64,000 nt of DNA from Sphingobacterium humi (GTDB lineage Bacteria > Bacteroidota > Bacteroidia > Sphingobacteriales > Sphingobacteriaceae): the NCBI RefSeq assembly GCF_009768885.1, contig NZ_WSQA01000004.1:248001-312000 (forward strand), read 5' to 3'. Each line of letters starts with the position of its first letter. The stretch's first letter is position 1. Position numbers and translations under genes: made by a program. Below the pieces are notes generated by a model. That model did no database searches. It saw only the letters and a list, made by a program, of their open reading frames with translations, and was not told the DNA's origin. Shown here in pieces: positions 1-8,816 of the stretch.

Positions 1-1040
1 CTTTTTATGGCCTTCTCAATTAAATCGATGGCGCGAGCGCTATTTTCAGAAACCTCCAGCAAGTCATGCCCGGCAACAATAGCCATCACATCCGCTTCGC
101 CGTTCGGGAAGTGTTTCTTCACGCCTTTCATGTCCATCGCATCAGTCACGGTCAATCCTTTGAAGCCTAATTCATTGCGCAACACATCGGTCACCACTTT
201 CTTAGAAATAGACGAAGGGATATTCGGAGTAGCATCCAAAGCCGGAATATTCATATGGGCAACCATCACCGATGGTACACCAGCTTTTATCAGCTCGCGG
301 AAAGGGAACATTTCCAATTCTTCGAGGCGTTTTTTATCAAAGTTTAATTGGGGTAAATCATAATGGCTATCCACATCGGTATCGCCATGTCCCGGGAAGT
401 GTTTTAGGGAGGCTAGAATGCCACCTGCCACCATGCCATCCATATAGGCTTTGGCCTTATTGGTTACATTTTGTTTATCATCCCCGAAAGAGCGGAAGTT
501 GATTACCGGGTTCTTTGGGTTGTTATTAATGTCTACAACGGGTGCAAAGTTGAAGTGCATGCCCAGGCGTAGAAAATCTTTCGCAATTTGGCGACCCATA
601 TCATAGATCAGGCTGTTATTTTGAATGGCGCCTAGGGTCATTTGATACGGATAGGAAATGGTTGAATCGGCCATGCGCATGCCTAATCCCCATTCGCCAT
701 CAAAGGTGATAAGCAAAGGCACTTTGCTTACTTTCTGGTAATTATTGAACATGTTTACATGGCGCACGGGTCCCCCTTGGAACACCACCAAGCCACCTAA
801 CTGTTCTTTTTGGATTACTTTCGCAACGGAGTCAATATATTTCTCACCCAAATTGGTATGGGCCCGCACGAGGAACAACTGTCCAATTTTCTCTTTCGGA
901 CTCAAGGTATTAAATACCGAGTCTACCCATGCGTGTTTCTGATTGATAAATGGAACAAAATCAGGTCTTTTTTGTGCAAATGCACCTGCCGAAAAAAGAC
1001 AAGTCAATAGTCCACAAGCTACTATACGTTTTAACATCAT
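1..1040 (-). CDS. GH3 family glycoside hydrolase (NagZ-like), 3' end outside window
   Basis: About 346 N-terminal residues are encoded, starting at a tandem ATG ATG (1040 or 1037) with a signal peptide ending in GAFAQ. The GH3 TIM barrel follows, with the hallmark KHFPGHGDTD motif (the His/Asp acid-base dyad of NagZ-type beta-N-acetylhexosaminidases) and the nucleophile segment VTDAMDMKG. The family removes N-acetylglucosamine or related sugars; a signal peptide suggests action in the periplasm. In Bacteroidota such proteins are often about 950-1000 residues with a C-terminal serine-hydrolase domain, which cannot be checked here because the frame runs off the left edge. An 8-bp-arm inverted repeat lies about 50 bp upstream of the start. 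Confidence 0.85.
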   Translation of the reverse strand, partial: MMLKRIVACGLLTCLFSAGAFAQKRPDFVPFINQKHAWVDSVFNTLSPKEKIGQLFLVRAHTNLGEKYIDSVAKVIQKEQLGGLVVFQGGPVRHVNMFNNYQKVSKVPLLITFDGEWGLGMRMADSTISYPYQMTLGAIQNNSLIYDMGRQIAKDFLRLGMHFNFAPVVDINNNPKNPVINFRSFGDDKQNVTNKAKAYMDGMVAGGILASLKHFPGHGDTDVDSHYDLPQLNFDKKRLEELEMFPFRELIKAGVPSVMVAHMNIPALDATPNIPSSISKKVVTDVLRNELGFKGLTVTDAMDMKGVKKHFPNGEADVMAIVAGHDLLEVSENSARAIDLIEKAIK

Positions 1041-1090
1041 CAAGGTAATTTCTTACGAAATACGGGATTTTATGGTAGAAAACGAAATAG

Positions 1091-1120
1091 TTATGCATAT
1101 TTATATTGAAACATGCATAA
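1091..1120. promoter_or_regulatory. Inverted repeat upstream of GH3 gene
   Basis: Perfect 8-bp arms TTATGCAT (1091-1098) and ATGCATAA (1113-1120) are separated by 14 nt in the 88-bp gap between the 3' end of the TetR gene and the GH3 start. It could be a regulator-binding site for the GH3 gene or a weak hairpin after tetR; there is no clear T-tract, so a binding site is slightly favoured. Function is inference. Confidence 0.35.
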
Positions 1121-1128
1121 ACACGCAG

Positions 1129-1671
1129 TTAGCGAAGCTGGTATTTTTCTTCAATCAGCATGGCCAATTCATGGGCATTGGCAATATCACCGCAGGCTTC
1201 TTTCTTCCACAGCATGTCGATAATTAGCAATAAAAATTGGGTTTCCAATTCCGGTTGGGCATAGCCTAACTCCTTAAACGCCTTGAGTACAATAGGCTGT
1301 ACCGGCTTAATAAAGAGCTCGTGCTGGGTTTTGGAAAAGGCATGATGCGAAAGGCGTTCTTGTAATTTCCAGAAGAGTGGATCGTCGGCCACCAATTCAC
1401 TTGGCAGAATAACCATATGGCGTAAGAAGTCCTTCGCATTTTTATAGGTCATCATCCCCTTATGATGCATCAGCACCTTGCGGTAGCCTGATTTTACGAT
1501 ATGCGACAGCAGGGCATCTTTATTGCCGAAATGCTTAAATATCAAGGCCTCGGAAACACCGGCACTGGCGGCAATTTCTTTGGTGGAGGTATCTAAGTAT
1601 CCTTTATCGGCAAACAGCTGCATGGCGGTTTGCAAAATACGTTCTTTTCTGCTGATGGTTGACTCTTTCAT
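1129..1671 (-). CDS. TetR/AcrR family transcriptional regulator
   Basis: A 180-residue protein with the standard TetR N-terminal helix-turn-helix at about residues 10-55 (KERILQTAMQLFADKGY, TSTKEIAASAGVSEALIFKHF) and a variable C-terminal ligand-binding helical domain. Family members are dimeric repressors released by small ligands. The gene is divergent from the outer-membrane beta-barrel gene at 1797; a 22-bp inverted repeat lies between them close to that gene's start, a plausible operator. A TAnnTTTG box (reverse strand, 1685-1692) sits 13 nt upstream of its ATG. Ligand unknown. Confidence 0.85.
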   Translation of the reverse strand: MKESTISRKERILQTAMQLFADKGYLDTSTKEIAASAGVSEALIFKHFGNKDALLSHIVKSGYRKVLMHHKGMMTYKNAKDFLRHMVILPSELVADDPLFWKLQERLSHHAFSKTQHELFIKPVQPIVLKAFKELGYAQPELETQFLLLIIDMLWKKEACGDIANAHELAMLIEEKYQLR

Positions 1672-1684
1672 TTAGACTTGAAGG

Positions 1685-1692
1685 CAAATATA
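1685..1692 (-). promoter_or_regulatory. -7 promoter box of tetR gene
   Basis: Reverse-strand TATATTTG matches the Bacteroidota sigma-A -7 consensus TAnnTTTG, 13 nt before the ATG at 1671. Confidence 0.5.
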
Positions 1693-1744
1693 CCCATTTC
1701 TATGCACAGTGCCTAAATGTATCTTTTTCGTTATGGCTAAACAC

Positions 1745-1766
1745 ATATCAAAAAATCTCTTGATAT
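1745..1766. promoter_or_regulatory. Candidate TetR operator
   Basis: Perfect 7-bp inverted arms ATATCAA (1745-1751) and TTGATAT (1760-1766) with an 8-nt spacer, total 22 bp, in the divergent region between tetR and the beta-barrel gene, ending 30 bp before that gene's ATG. Size and position fit a TetR-family operator; assignment is inference. Confidence 0.4.
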
Positions 1767-1796
1767 TGGCGCTTTGAAAAATATAAAGACCAGTTT

Positions 1797-4601
1797 ATGA
1801 GACTCCCTCTTGTCTTATTCTTAAGCCTAATTCTTGCGTTTTCAGCACAAGCACAGCAGAAAATTACCGGCAGCATTGTCGATAAAACCAACAACAACCC
1901 CTTGCGCAACGTAACGATTCAGCTATTGAACCGCAAAGACTCCGTGCTGATGCAGGCCAAGACCAATAGTGAGGGAAAATTCAGTATAGACAAAGCACCG
2001 CAAGGGCAGTTCCGCATCAGCAGTAGCTTGTTAGGTTTTAAATCGACGGCCAAATCCATCCAAATCGGAAATGAACCTATTCGCTATGATGTGGAATTAG
2101 AACCCAGCGAAATTCAATTGGAAGAAATTGAAGTGACCGCGCCGCCACTGGCAGCCGTGAAAGGGGATACCGTGGAATTTAATGCCCGCAACTTTGCCAC
2201 CCGCGAATATGCCGATGCCAATGAAATGGTGGCCCAGGTGCCGGGGGTAATCATTGATGAAGAAGGCAATGTGCAAGCCCATGGCGAACCCGTGAAACGG
2301 ATTCTGGTAGACGGCAAGGAATTCTTCAGCACCGACCCAAAGGTGGCCCTAAAGACCTTGCCCGCCGATATCATAGATAAATTACAGATTATTGATGAAA
2401 AAAGCGAGCAGGCTCGCTTCTCGGGTTTTGACGATGGGAAACGCAATAAAATCATCAATATCGTGACCAAGCCCGACAAGCGTAAAGGCTATTTTGGCCG
2501 AGCCAATGGAGGAAAAGGCGATTCGGATAAATTCGCCCTGAGCACCAACATGAATGCCTTTAACGGCAATCAACGGCTCGGCGTCAATTTCATGGGCAAC
2601 AACATCAATGAAACCAACTTCGCCGAACAAGGCATGGGCGGCATGCGCCGCGGAAATAACAATACCGACCGTGGACTTTCTGACACCTATGCCGGCGCTA
2701 TCAATTATGGCAATACCTGGCTGGGGGATAAAATGGAGTTTAACAGCGATTACTCTTTCCGCAAGTCGGATACCCGGGTCAACTCCATCTCGGATATTGA
2801 ATACCTGTTGACCGAGCGAGCTAATCAATTCCAAAACCAGACACAGGAATCGAACCGTGGACTCATTTCCCATAGCTTTGCCTCGCGCATCAAGTGGAAA
2901 ATAGACAGTTTAAATCAACTGGATATTAATCCGAACATCAGCTATACCAGTAACAGCAATATCAACAGCAGCCTCAGTTCCCGCACGATTGGGCAAACAG
3001 ACCCTTTGAATAAATCGGATCGGAATAACAGCAGCGACAACAGCAGTGTAAGCTTTGGCGGTAACCTCACGTACATGCGTCGCCTAAGCCATCCGGGACA
3101 AACGATCTCCATCAATTTCAACGGCAATAAGAGCAGTAACGATGCTTTTGGCAAAACCTTGGCCTTTAACGAGTATTATGAAGATGCCGTTTTAGCCCGC
3201 AGAGACACCAACAACCGCGAGAGCTTAACCAATGGCTACGGCTCAGGCTTTAATACCCGCCTTAGCTATACCCATAGGCTCGCTAAATATACCCGCTTGC
3301 AAACAAACTATAACTTCCGCAATACACGTAATTACTCAGACCGCAAGACCATGGAATTTTTAGCGGAAACCGGCCAATATGATGAACTGAATGAGCGCCT
3401 GTCAAATGAGTTTCAAAACGATTTCAACTTCCATAATGTAGGGGCCTCCATTGGCTATAATAAGCGCGATACCCTACGTATACAGCTGGGCATGAACTAC
3501 CAACATGGCATACGCATCAATGACCGTACCTTTCCGATTAACCAGAAAACCAAGGCCGATTTCAGCAGTTTCTTGCCCGAGCTAACCGCCGCCTATTATT
3601 TCACCCGCGAGCGCAGTATTGAATTTAACTATAATACGGCAACCAATACCCCCGACATTAACCAGCTTCAAGATTTTGTGGATGTATCCAATGAGTTGAA
3701 CATTCGCAATGGTAACCCGAACTTGAACCAGGAATACAACCATACCTTCCGCCTGCAATACCGGGACATCAATAGACAGAACGGCCGAAGCTTTAATAGC
3801 AACTTGGACTTTAATTACACCAACGATAAGATTGTGAATTCGGTATTCATTACAGATACCACGGTGCAGCTTTTTGACGATGTGATTTTGGGAGCCGGGG
3901 GGCAATATACGGTACCCGTGAATGTGGACGGAGTTTTCTCCATACGCGCATCCAATAGCTATGGCCTACAGATTAAGAAATTGGGAATTAACCTGAATGC
4001 GAACAACCGCTTATTCTACAATCGGAATTATGTTTACCAGAACGACCAGTTGATTCCGAATTATCGCTACGGCTTTAACCAGGATATCGGGATCTTCACG
4101 AACTTTAGTCGTGAAATCATCATCGGTTTAAACTACGGGGCAAATGTGAATTTCACGGATAACCCGACCTCCCGCACCACACATTTTATGCAGTATACCC
4201 ATCGTTTAAGCAATAGCCTGAACATCGAATTTTTAAAACGCATGGTTTTCAATTCGAACTTTGCCTACCTCTATAATTCGGGTGTGGGCGATAGTAAAGG
4301 GATTTCGGCCAGCGTATGGAATGCCTCCTTGGGCTATAAGCTCTTTAAGCAGAAGAATGCAGAGTTGGGCATTAAGGCTTTCGATATTTTAAACAATGCC
4401 TCCAACGTGAATAGGAACGTATCGGAAACGGCGGTTTCCAGCACGACATCGAACACACTGAATCGTTATTTTCTCTTAAGTTTCACGTACAACCTTCGGA
4501 ATTTTGGGGGTAAGATGATGTTTGATGGCGGCGGGGCGGAAGGCCGGCGGGGCGATCGGCCACGGGGCGATCGGCCACGGGGCGGACGCAGACCACGTTA
4601 A
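1797..4601 (+). CDS. Outer-membrane beta-barrel protein with carboxypeptidase-regulatory-like domain
   Basis: A 934-residue protein. Signal peptide (residues 1-19, FSAQAQ), then a CarboxypepD_reg/DUF2012-like beta-sandwich (about 22-105), a TonB-receptor plug-like region (about 120-225, with VPGVIIDEEGN and RILVDGKEFF) and a long 'outer membrane beta-barrel family' region rich in alternating aromatic strands. It resembles TonB-dependent receptors of the OMP_b-brl_3 group; substrate unknown. The last transmembrane strand is followed by an Arg/Gly-rich tail from about residue 912, encoded by 15-bp direct repeats. It is divergent from a TetR gene that may control it and ends at a strong hairpin. 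Confidence 0.85.
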   Translation: MRLPLVLFLSLILAFSAQAQQKITGSIVDKTNNNPLRNVTIQLLNRKDSVLMQAKTNSEGKFSIDKAPQGQFRISSSLLGFKSTAKSIQIGNEPIRYDVELEPSEIQLEEIEVTAPPLAAVKGDTVEFNARNFATREYADANEMVAQVPGVIIDEEGNVQAHGEPVKRILVDGKEFFSTDPKVALKTLPADIIDKLQIIDEKSEQARFSGFDDGKRNKIINIVTKPDKRKGYFGRANGGKGDSDKFALSTNMNAFNGNQRLGVNFMGNNINETNFAEQGMGGMRRGNNNTDRGLSDTYAGAINYGNTWLGDKMEFNSDYSFRKSDTRVNSISDIEYLLTERANQFQNQTQESNRGLISHSFASRIKWKIDSLNQLDINPNISYTSNSNINSSLSSRTIGQTDPLNKSDRNNSSDNSSVSFGGNLTYMRRLSHPGQTISINFNGNKSSNDAFGKTLAFNEYYEDAVLARRDTNNRESLTNGYGSGFNTRLSYTHRLAKYTRLQTNYNFRNTRNYSDRKTMEFLAETGQYDELNERLSNEFQNDFNFHNVGASIGYNKRDTLRIQLGMNYQHGIRINDRTFPINQKTKADFSSFLPELTAAYYFTRERSIEFNYNTATNTPDINQLQDFVDVSNELNIRNGNPNLNQEYNHTFRLQYRDINRQNGRSFNSNLDFNYTNDKIVNSVFITDTTVQLFDDVILGAGGQYTVPVNVDGVFSIRASNSYGLQIKKLGINLNANNRLFYNRNYVYQNDQLIPNYRYGFNQDIGIFTNFSREIIIGLNYGANVNFTDNPTSRTTHFMQYTHRLSNSLNIEFLKRMVFNSNFAYLYNSGVGDSKGISASVWNASLGYKLFKQKNAELGIKAFDILNNASNVNRNVSETAVSSTTSNTLNRYFLLSFTYNLRNFGGKMMFDGGGAEGRRGDRPRGDRPRGGRRPR

Positions 4602-4607
4602 TAAACA

Positions 4608-4639
4608 AGGGAGGGGCTAAATTAAAGCCCCTCCTTTTT
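4608..4639 (+). terminator. Rho-independent terminator after beta-barrel gene
   Basis: Stem GGAGGGGCT (4609-4617) / AGCCCCTCC (4626-4634) followed by TTTTT on the plus strand. It overlaps the 3' end of the convergent nicotinamidase gene, whose stop lies in the hairpin. Confidence 0.75.
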
Positions 4640-5207
4640 GTATAAATTCGTTTTTCTTTTCCATAAAGGCGCCCTTATCAATGGCCTTGGTGGCTTTGGA
4701 AATAATGCTGGTTTTGAAACCCTCGTCTATGGCGTCCATGGCCGTGAAGAACACACAATAATCGGCGGCCAAGCCGCAGACATGCACCTCGCTGACTCCA
4801 CGATCTTTTAAGTAACCCGCGAGTCCGGTTTGTTTTCGGCGACCATTGTCGTAGAAACCGCTATAGCTATCAATCTCCGGATCCATGCCTTTGCGGAAGA
4901 TAGCTTCAATGGCATGGGCCTCTAAGTCTTCGGCAAGCTCGGCACCAAAGGAGCCCTGCACACAATGGTCGGGCCATAGCACCTGGGGCAAGCCATTCAA
5001 ATCAATTACTTCAAAGGGAATTTGCCCTGCATGCTGGCTGGCAAAGCTCTTATGGTTGGCGGGATGCCAATCTTGGGTGGCCACCACTAGATCATATTCT
5101 TTTTGGAGGTTGTTGATGATGGGGATAATTTCATCGCCCTTGGGCACGGCGAGCGTGCCGTTTGGTAGAAAATCATATTGTACATCAACGATAATTAGTG
5201 CTTTCAT
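4617..5207 (-). CDS. pncA: Nicotinamidase (isochorismatase-like hydrolase)
   Basis: A 196-residue nicotinamidase/pyrazinamidase that converts nicotinamide to nicotinic acid and ammonia in the NAD salvage pathway. The catalytic triad is visible as D8 (VDVQYDF), K106 (FRKGMDP) and C151 (GLAADYC); metal ligands D46, H48 and H52 (TQDWHPANH) and H81 (WPDHCVQG) are all present. Length is typical of bacterial PncA. It ends in a hairpin shared with the convergent beta-barrel gene and lies 20 bp downstream of the response-regulator gene, so co-transcription with the two-component pair is possible. Confidence 0.93.
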   Translation of the reverse strand: MKALIIVDVQYDFLPNGTLAVPKGDEIIPIINNLQKEYDLVVATQDWHPANHKSFASQHAGQIPFEVIDLNGLPQVLWPDHCVQGSFGAELAEDLEAHAIEAIFRKGMDPEIDSYSGFYDNGRRKQTGLAGYLKDRGVSEVHVCGLAADYCVFFTAMDAIDEGFKTSIISKATKAIDKGAFMEKKNEFIQKGGALI

Positions 5208-5227
5208 ATCCTATTCCTTTTTTGCAA

Positions 5228-5902
5228 TTACTCGAGGGAAAGCATATAGCCTACCCCTCTGATATTGGTGATTTTGATGCGCTCATCGGCGGCCAGGTAC
5301 TTTCGGATGCGGCTGATGAAAACATCCAAGCTACGTCCGGTAAAATAGGTGTCATTGCTCCAATAGGTGCGAATAATTTCATCGCGAGGCAATACCTTAT
5401 CCTTGCTTTCAATAAGCCGTTTCAACAGCTCGGCTTCCCGATAGGAAAGTTTTTCGGTCTGTTCCCCGTAATATAAGATATTTTTCGTTGCGTCCAAGGT
5501 GTAATCACCGATCACGAATTTACTGCTAGACATGCCTTGCCCTGTTTTCTTTAAAGCCGCCTCAATCCGTACAATGAGTTCTTCAATTTTAAACGGCTTG
5601 CGGACATAATCATTGCCGCCAATTTTAAAGCCTTTCACCACATCCTCGGTTTGCGTCAGGGCGGTTAAGAAAATAATGGGGGTATGCAGGTCTGTTTTTC
5701 GGATTTCCTTGGCCACGGTAAAGCCATCCATTAAGGGCATCATCACATCCAGCACAATAATGTCGGGTCTGTATTTGCTGTGAAACAAGAGGGCCTGTTG
5801 CCCATTGGGCACATGCCTAACCATAAAACCATGCGATTCCAAACTATCGGAAACAATCATGGCTAAACTCTCTTCATCTTCAACATACAGGATATTCGTC
5901 AT
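5228..5902 (-). CDS. OmpR-type response regulator (RprY-like)
   Basis: A 224-residue two-component response regulator. The receiver domain (1-120) has the acidic pocket (YVEDEE), phospho-acceptor D52 (VLDVMMP) and the conserved Thr and Lys (FLTA, KPF). The winged-helix DNA-binding domain occupies about residues 128-224 (SYREAELLKRLIE, GRSLDVFISRIRKYL). Its ATG overlaps the stop of the sensor kinase by 4 bp (ATGA), so the pair is translationally coupled. The arrangement matches Bacteroides RprX/RprY. Confidence 0.93.
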   Translation of the reverse strand: MTNILYVEDEESLAMIVSDSLESHGFMVRHVPNGQQALLFHSKYRPDIIVLDVMMPLMDGFTVAKEIRKTDLHTPIIFLTALTQTEDVVKGFKIGGNDYVRKPFKIEELIVRIEAALKKTGQGMSSSKFVIGDYTLDATKNILYYGEQTEKLSYREAELLKRLIESKDKVLPRDEIIRTYWSNDTYFTGRSLDVFISRIRKYLAADERIKITNIRGVGYMLSLE

Positions 5903-7338
5903 GCCCCTTCTTTTGCTATGCTAATTACAAAATTACTGCCAACCCCCAGTTCACTTTCCACCGCAATATGGCCATGATGCTGGTTGATTACCTGTTTTAC
6001 ATAGGCTAATCCCAAGCCAAAGCCTTTCACGTCGTGGATATCTCCAGAGGGTACCCGGAAGAAGAGATCAAAGATATCTTTTACATATGCTTTCGGGATG
6101 CCTTGGCCATTATCACGAATCTGGAGCTTATAGTTACCAGCTTCTTCACTCAAAATTACATCAATTTTAACGGTCTCCCCAGCATATTTTACGGCATTGT
6201 CGAATAAATTGGACAAGACATTCTTCAAGTGGGCCTGATCGGCAAAGAGCTGCGTTTCCTTGGTTTGCAACTGCAAATGGAAGTCTACCGGTTTTTTGGA
6301 AAATAGACGCGCATTTTCCATGCACTCCTCGATGAGCATAACGAGGTTGAAATTTGTTTTATTTAGTTTTATGCCATTGGTTTCTGCGATATCCACTTGT
6401 AACACGCGCTCGATCATGTTGGAGAGATGCTCCAGCTCATGCTTGGAAATGTTGAGGTAGCGGTTCATGCGTTCCTTATCCTCCATCGCACCATAGCGCT
6501 GAATAGATTCCACAGCGGCCATCACGGTGGATACCGGTGTTTTCAGCTCATGGGTCATGTTATTTACGAAGGCCTTGCGCAACATGGCCAATTGATTTTG
6601 CTTTTTAATGGTGGCCAAGAGGTAAAAGAAGGTGCCGATGAGGGCAAACACTAGGCAAATGGAAATGGACAATTGCCAGCCGATAGAAAAGATCAGGAAG
6701 AATCGAGGGTCTTTAAAATCGATCTCCAAATAGCGATCTTCCTGCGGGTCGATGGAAATGGGGCGGGTTTTAAAAGCCCGATACCGTTCCTTATACAGCT
6801 GATCACGATCGGCGGAGTCTAGGCCTGTTAGGGTTACCATTTTTAAAGCAAACGGACTATAGAGTTTCCGAGCCTGCAAGGCCAAGCGCAGGCGGTTGCT
6901 TAAGGTGTCTAAGGTTTGGGCATCCCAATTGATGTTGCGGATGGCCATCGTGGAGATCAGGTGTTTAGAAAGTCTTCTGCCGGAGAACTTGCCACGCTTA
7001 CTGGCAGCCAAGGCTTCCGCCAGGGGATCCTTTTGCACGCCATTCTGTGCCAATAATTGGCTCAGGCTATCTTTGTTCAATTGCGGATAGCGCGCTTGCA
7101 GGGCACTGGCCAAGGAATCGATACGGTCCATAGGCTGTACCTGATCGCGCTTTAACAAGGCTTCTTCGTTTTCTTGATAGAAGTCTTGAATCACATCAAA
7201 AAGCAAATGATCGGCCGTTCCCAGGAAATACATTTTCCGGTTTTGATAGCTTCCATACAACCAAATACTTAATACCAGGGTAATTCCACCGGCTGTTAGG
7301 ATAATGGCCAGTATCAATATTTTATACTTTTTTAACAT
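5899..7338 (-). CDS. Sensor histidine kinase (RprX-like)
   Basis: A 479-residue membrane kinase: transmembrane helix 1 at about 7-29, an extracytoplasmic sensor region (30-210), transmembrane helix 2 at about 213-243, HisKA domain with phospho-His H263 (NNMTHELKTP), and HATPase_c domain with N381 (LFDNAVKYAG), G1 box DNGQGIP (409-415) and G2 box GFGLGLAY (439-446). All catalytic motifs are intact. It phosphorylates the overlapping response regulator. A TAnnTTTG box is 8 nt upstream of its start, in the divergent region with the DUF4270 gene. Signal unknown. Confidence 0.93.
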   Translation of the reverse strand: MLKKYKILILAIILTAGGITLVLSIWLYGSYQNRKMYFLGTADHLLFDVIQDFYQENEEALLKRDQVQPMDRIDSLASALQARYPQLNKDSLSQLLAQNGVQKDPLAEALAASKRGKFSGRRLSKHLISTMAIRNINWDAQTLDTLSNRLRLALQARKLYSPFALKMVTLTGLDSADRDQLYKERYRAFKTRPISIDPQEDRYLEIDFKDPRFFLIFSIGWQLSISICLVFALIGTFFYLLATIKKQNQLAMLRKAFVNNMTHELKTPVSTVMAAVESIQRYGAMEDKERMNRYLNISKHELEHLSNMIERVLQVDIAETNGIKLNKTNFNLVMLIEECMENARLFSKKPVDFHLQLQTKETQLFADQAHLKNVLSNLFDNAVKYAGETVKIDVILSEEAGNYKLQIRDNGQGIPKAYVKDIFDLFFRVPSGDIHDVKGFGLGLAYVKQVINQHHGHIAVESELGVGSNFVISIAKEGA

Positions 7339-7346
7339 AATTAAAA

Positions 7347-7354
7347 CAAATTTA
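7347..7354 (-). promoter_or_regulatory. -7 promoter box of sensor kinase operon
   Basis: Reverse-strand TAAATTTG fits TAnnTTTG, 8 nt upstream of the kinase ATG (7338). Confidence 0.5.
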
Positions 7355-7430
7355 AATTAGTAGATTTGCACGGCATAGGTTCAGGGGCAGTTTTAACAAA
7401 ATATAACACTGATTAACAGTTCCCTTTCAT

Positions 7431-7438
7431 TACTTTTG
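7431..7438 (+). promoter_or_regulatory. -7 promoter box of DUF4270 gene
   Basis: TACTTTTG fits TAnnTTTG and ends one base before an ATG at 7440, so transcription probably starts inside or after that codon; this favours the next ATG (7455) as translation start. A second match, TAGATTTG, lies at 7361-7368. Confidence 0.55.
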
Positions 7439-7454
7439 CATGATTGCTGATTTT

Positions 7455-8813
7455 ATGATTAAATATTTACGATTAACTTCCATTGTTACCCTAAGTTTGA
7501 GCGTATGTTTTTTCTTCGCGAGCTGCGATAAAGACATGTCCATCTCATTAAATAATGAGAACATCGAGAACTTAAACCTATCCTCCTCAGATACATTAAC
7601 TGCCGAGGTAGCGACTGTTTTGATGCCGAACATTCCAACTTCAGGAACAGGAAGACTATTGGTAGGGAAAGTGCAGCAAGGTCCGATTGGCAGCTTAACA
7701 GCATCCTCCTATTTCCGGATTCTTCCTTATAACCTTTCGGGTGAGCTTCCGAACTCCGCGAAATTCGACTCCATTAACTTGATATTACGCCCTTCATACG
7801 GCCGCTATAGCTTTGGTGACACCACCAAAAGCATGACCATTGTAGCACATCGCTTAACAAAAGCGTTAGAGACTACAACAATTAACAGTAGCATGCCAGG
7901 TTTTCCGAATCCAGTTTATATTTCCGGTGCTTCCATCTTTGGACATCAGAATTTTGCCTACGATGCGAATGCATTGGGTTCTGTATCGTTTTTACCTTAC
8001 ATGCACAAGCGCGACTCGGTTCAAATTCGCTTAAGTGATGCCTTAGGTGCTGAATTGTTCCAGAAAATTAAAACCGCAGACTACGTTTTAAATTCAGCCG
8101 CCAACTTCAACGACTACTTTAAAGGTATGGTATTGGTACCAGATGCCAATAGCAAGTCGATCGTTGGTTTCTCAGATACCCTGCAAGTGAATGTAAATTA
8201 CTCGTACATGGGTACCGATGGTTTGAAAAAGACAGGCGTAAAATCGTTCCAGATGGGCGATCGCTCGGTGCAATATAACCAAATGGACGCCGATCGTTCG
8301 GGCACTATGTTCGCCGATCTAAAAGCTAACCGTCCGAAGCCGGTTTCCCAAACACAAGGGGTTTCCTTCGTGCAAGGTGGAGCAGGTATTGCCACGAAGA
8401 TTTCTTTCCCGGGTTTAGCGCAATTTATGCGTACGCCAGGCTTCGCCATCAATAAGGCCGAATTAATAATTGAGCTTGAATCGTCCCATTTCGGGCATTA
8501 CATTCCAGCACAAACCCCGATCTTATTTATTGCGAACAACAATATCCCGGTAAATTATGTGATGACTCCATTTGGTAACAGCTACCAAACGGGTGGTTAT
8601 ATCCCAGGAAACAATACGGGTCGTAGAGGACGCTATGTGTTCAATATGATTCAATATATTCGCAGTGCGAATGACGAAGGTGCCCAAGATAAATCTTTAT
8701 TTTTATCTTTGTCGCCATCAGAGTTGCTTCGCAGCGGGAATACCAGTATTCTAGCTACGGAGAACAATCAACCTTTAGTGAAATTAAACATCGTATATAC
8801 AAAATTTAAATAA
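7455..8813 (+). CDS. DUF4270 family lipoprotein
   Basis: A 452-residue exported lipoprotein of the DUF4270 family, found in Bacteroidota; no biochemical function is known to me. The start MIKYLRL was chosen because the upstream in-frame ATG (7440) directly abuts a promoter box. The signal peptide ends with a lipobox-like FFASC, so the mature protein would begin at Cys and be lipid-anchored. The body is predicted beta-rich with no recognised catalytic motif. The Kelch lipoprotein starts 3 bp after its stop, indicating one transcript and probably a shared envelope role. Confidence 0.8.
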   Translation: MIKYLRLTSIVTLSLSVCFFFASCDKDMSISLNNENIENLNLSSSDTLTAEVATVLMPNIPTSGTGRLLVGKVQQGPIGSLTASSYFRILPYNLSGELPNSAKFDSINLILRPSYGRYSFGDTTKSMTIVAHRLTKALETTTINSSMPGFPNPVYISGASIFGHQNFAYDANALGSVSFLPYMHKRDSVQIRLSDALGAELFQKIKTADYVLNSAANFNDYFKGMVLVPDANSKSIVGFSDTLQVNVNYSYMGTDGLKKTGVKSFQMGDRSVQYNQMDADRSGTMFADLKANRPKPVSQTQGVSFVQGGAGIATKISFPGLAQFMRTPGFAINKAELIIELESSHFGHYIPAQTPILFIANNNIPVNYVMTPFGNSYQTGGYIPGNNTGRRGRYVFNMIQYIRSANDEGAQDKSLFLSLSPSELLRSGNTSILATENNQPLVKLNIVYTKFK

Positions 8814-8816
8814 TTT

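Noticed and set aside
2382..2873. 163-codon frame antisense to the outer-membrane beta-barrel gene
   Set aside because: Shadow of a strongly supported gene on the other strand.
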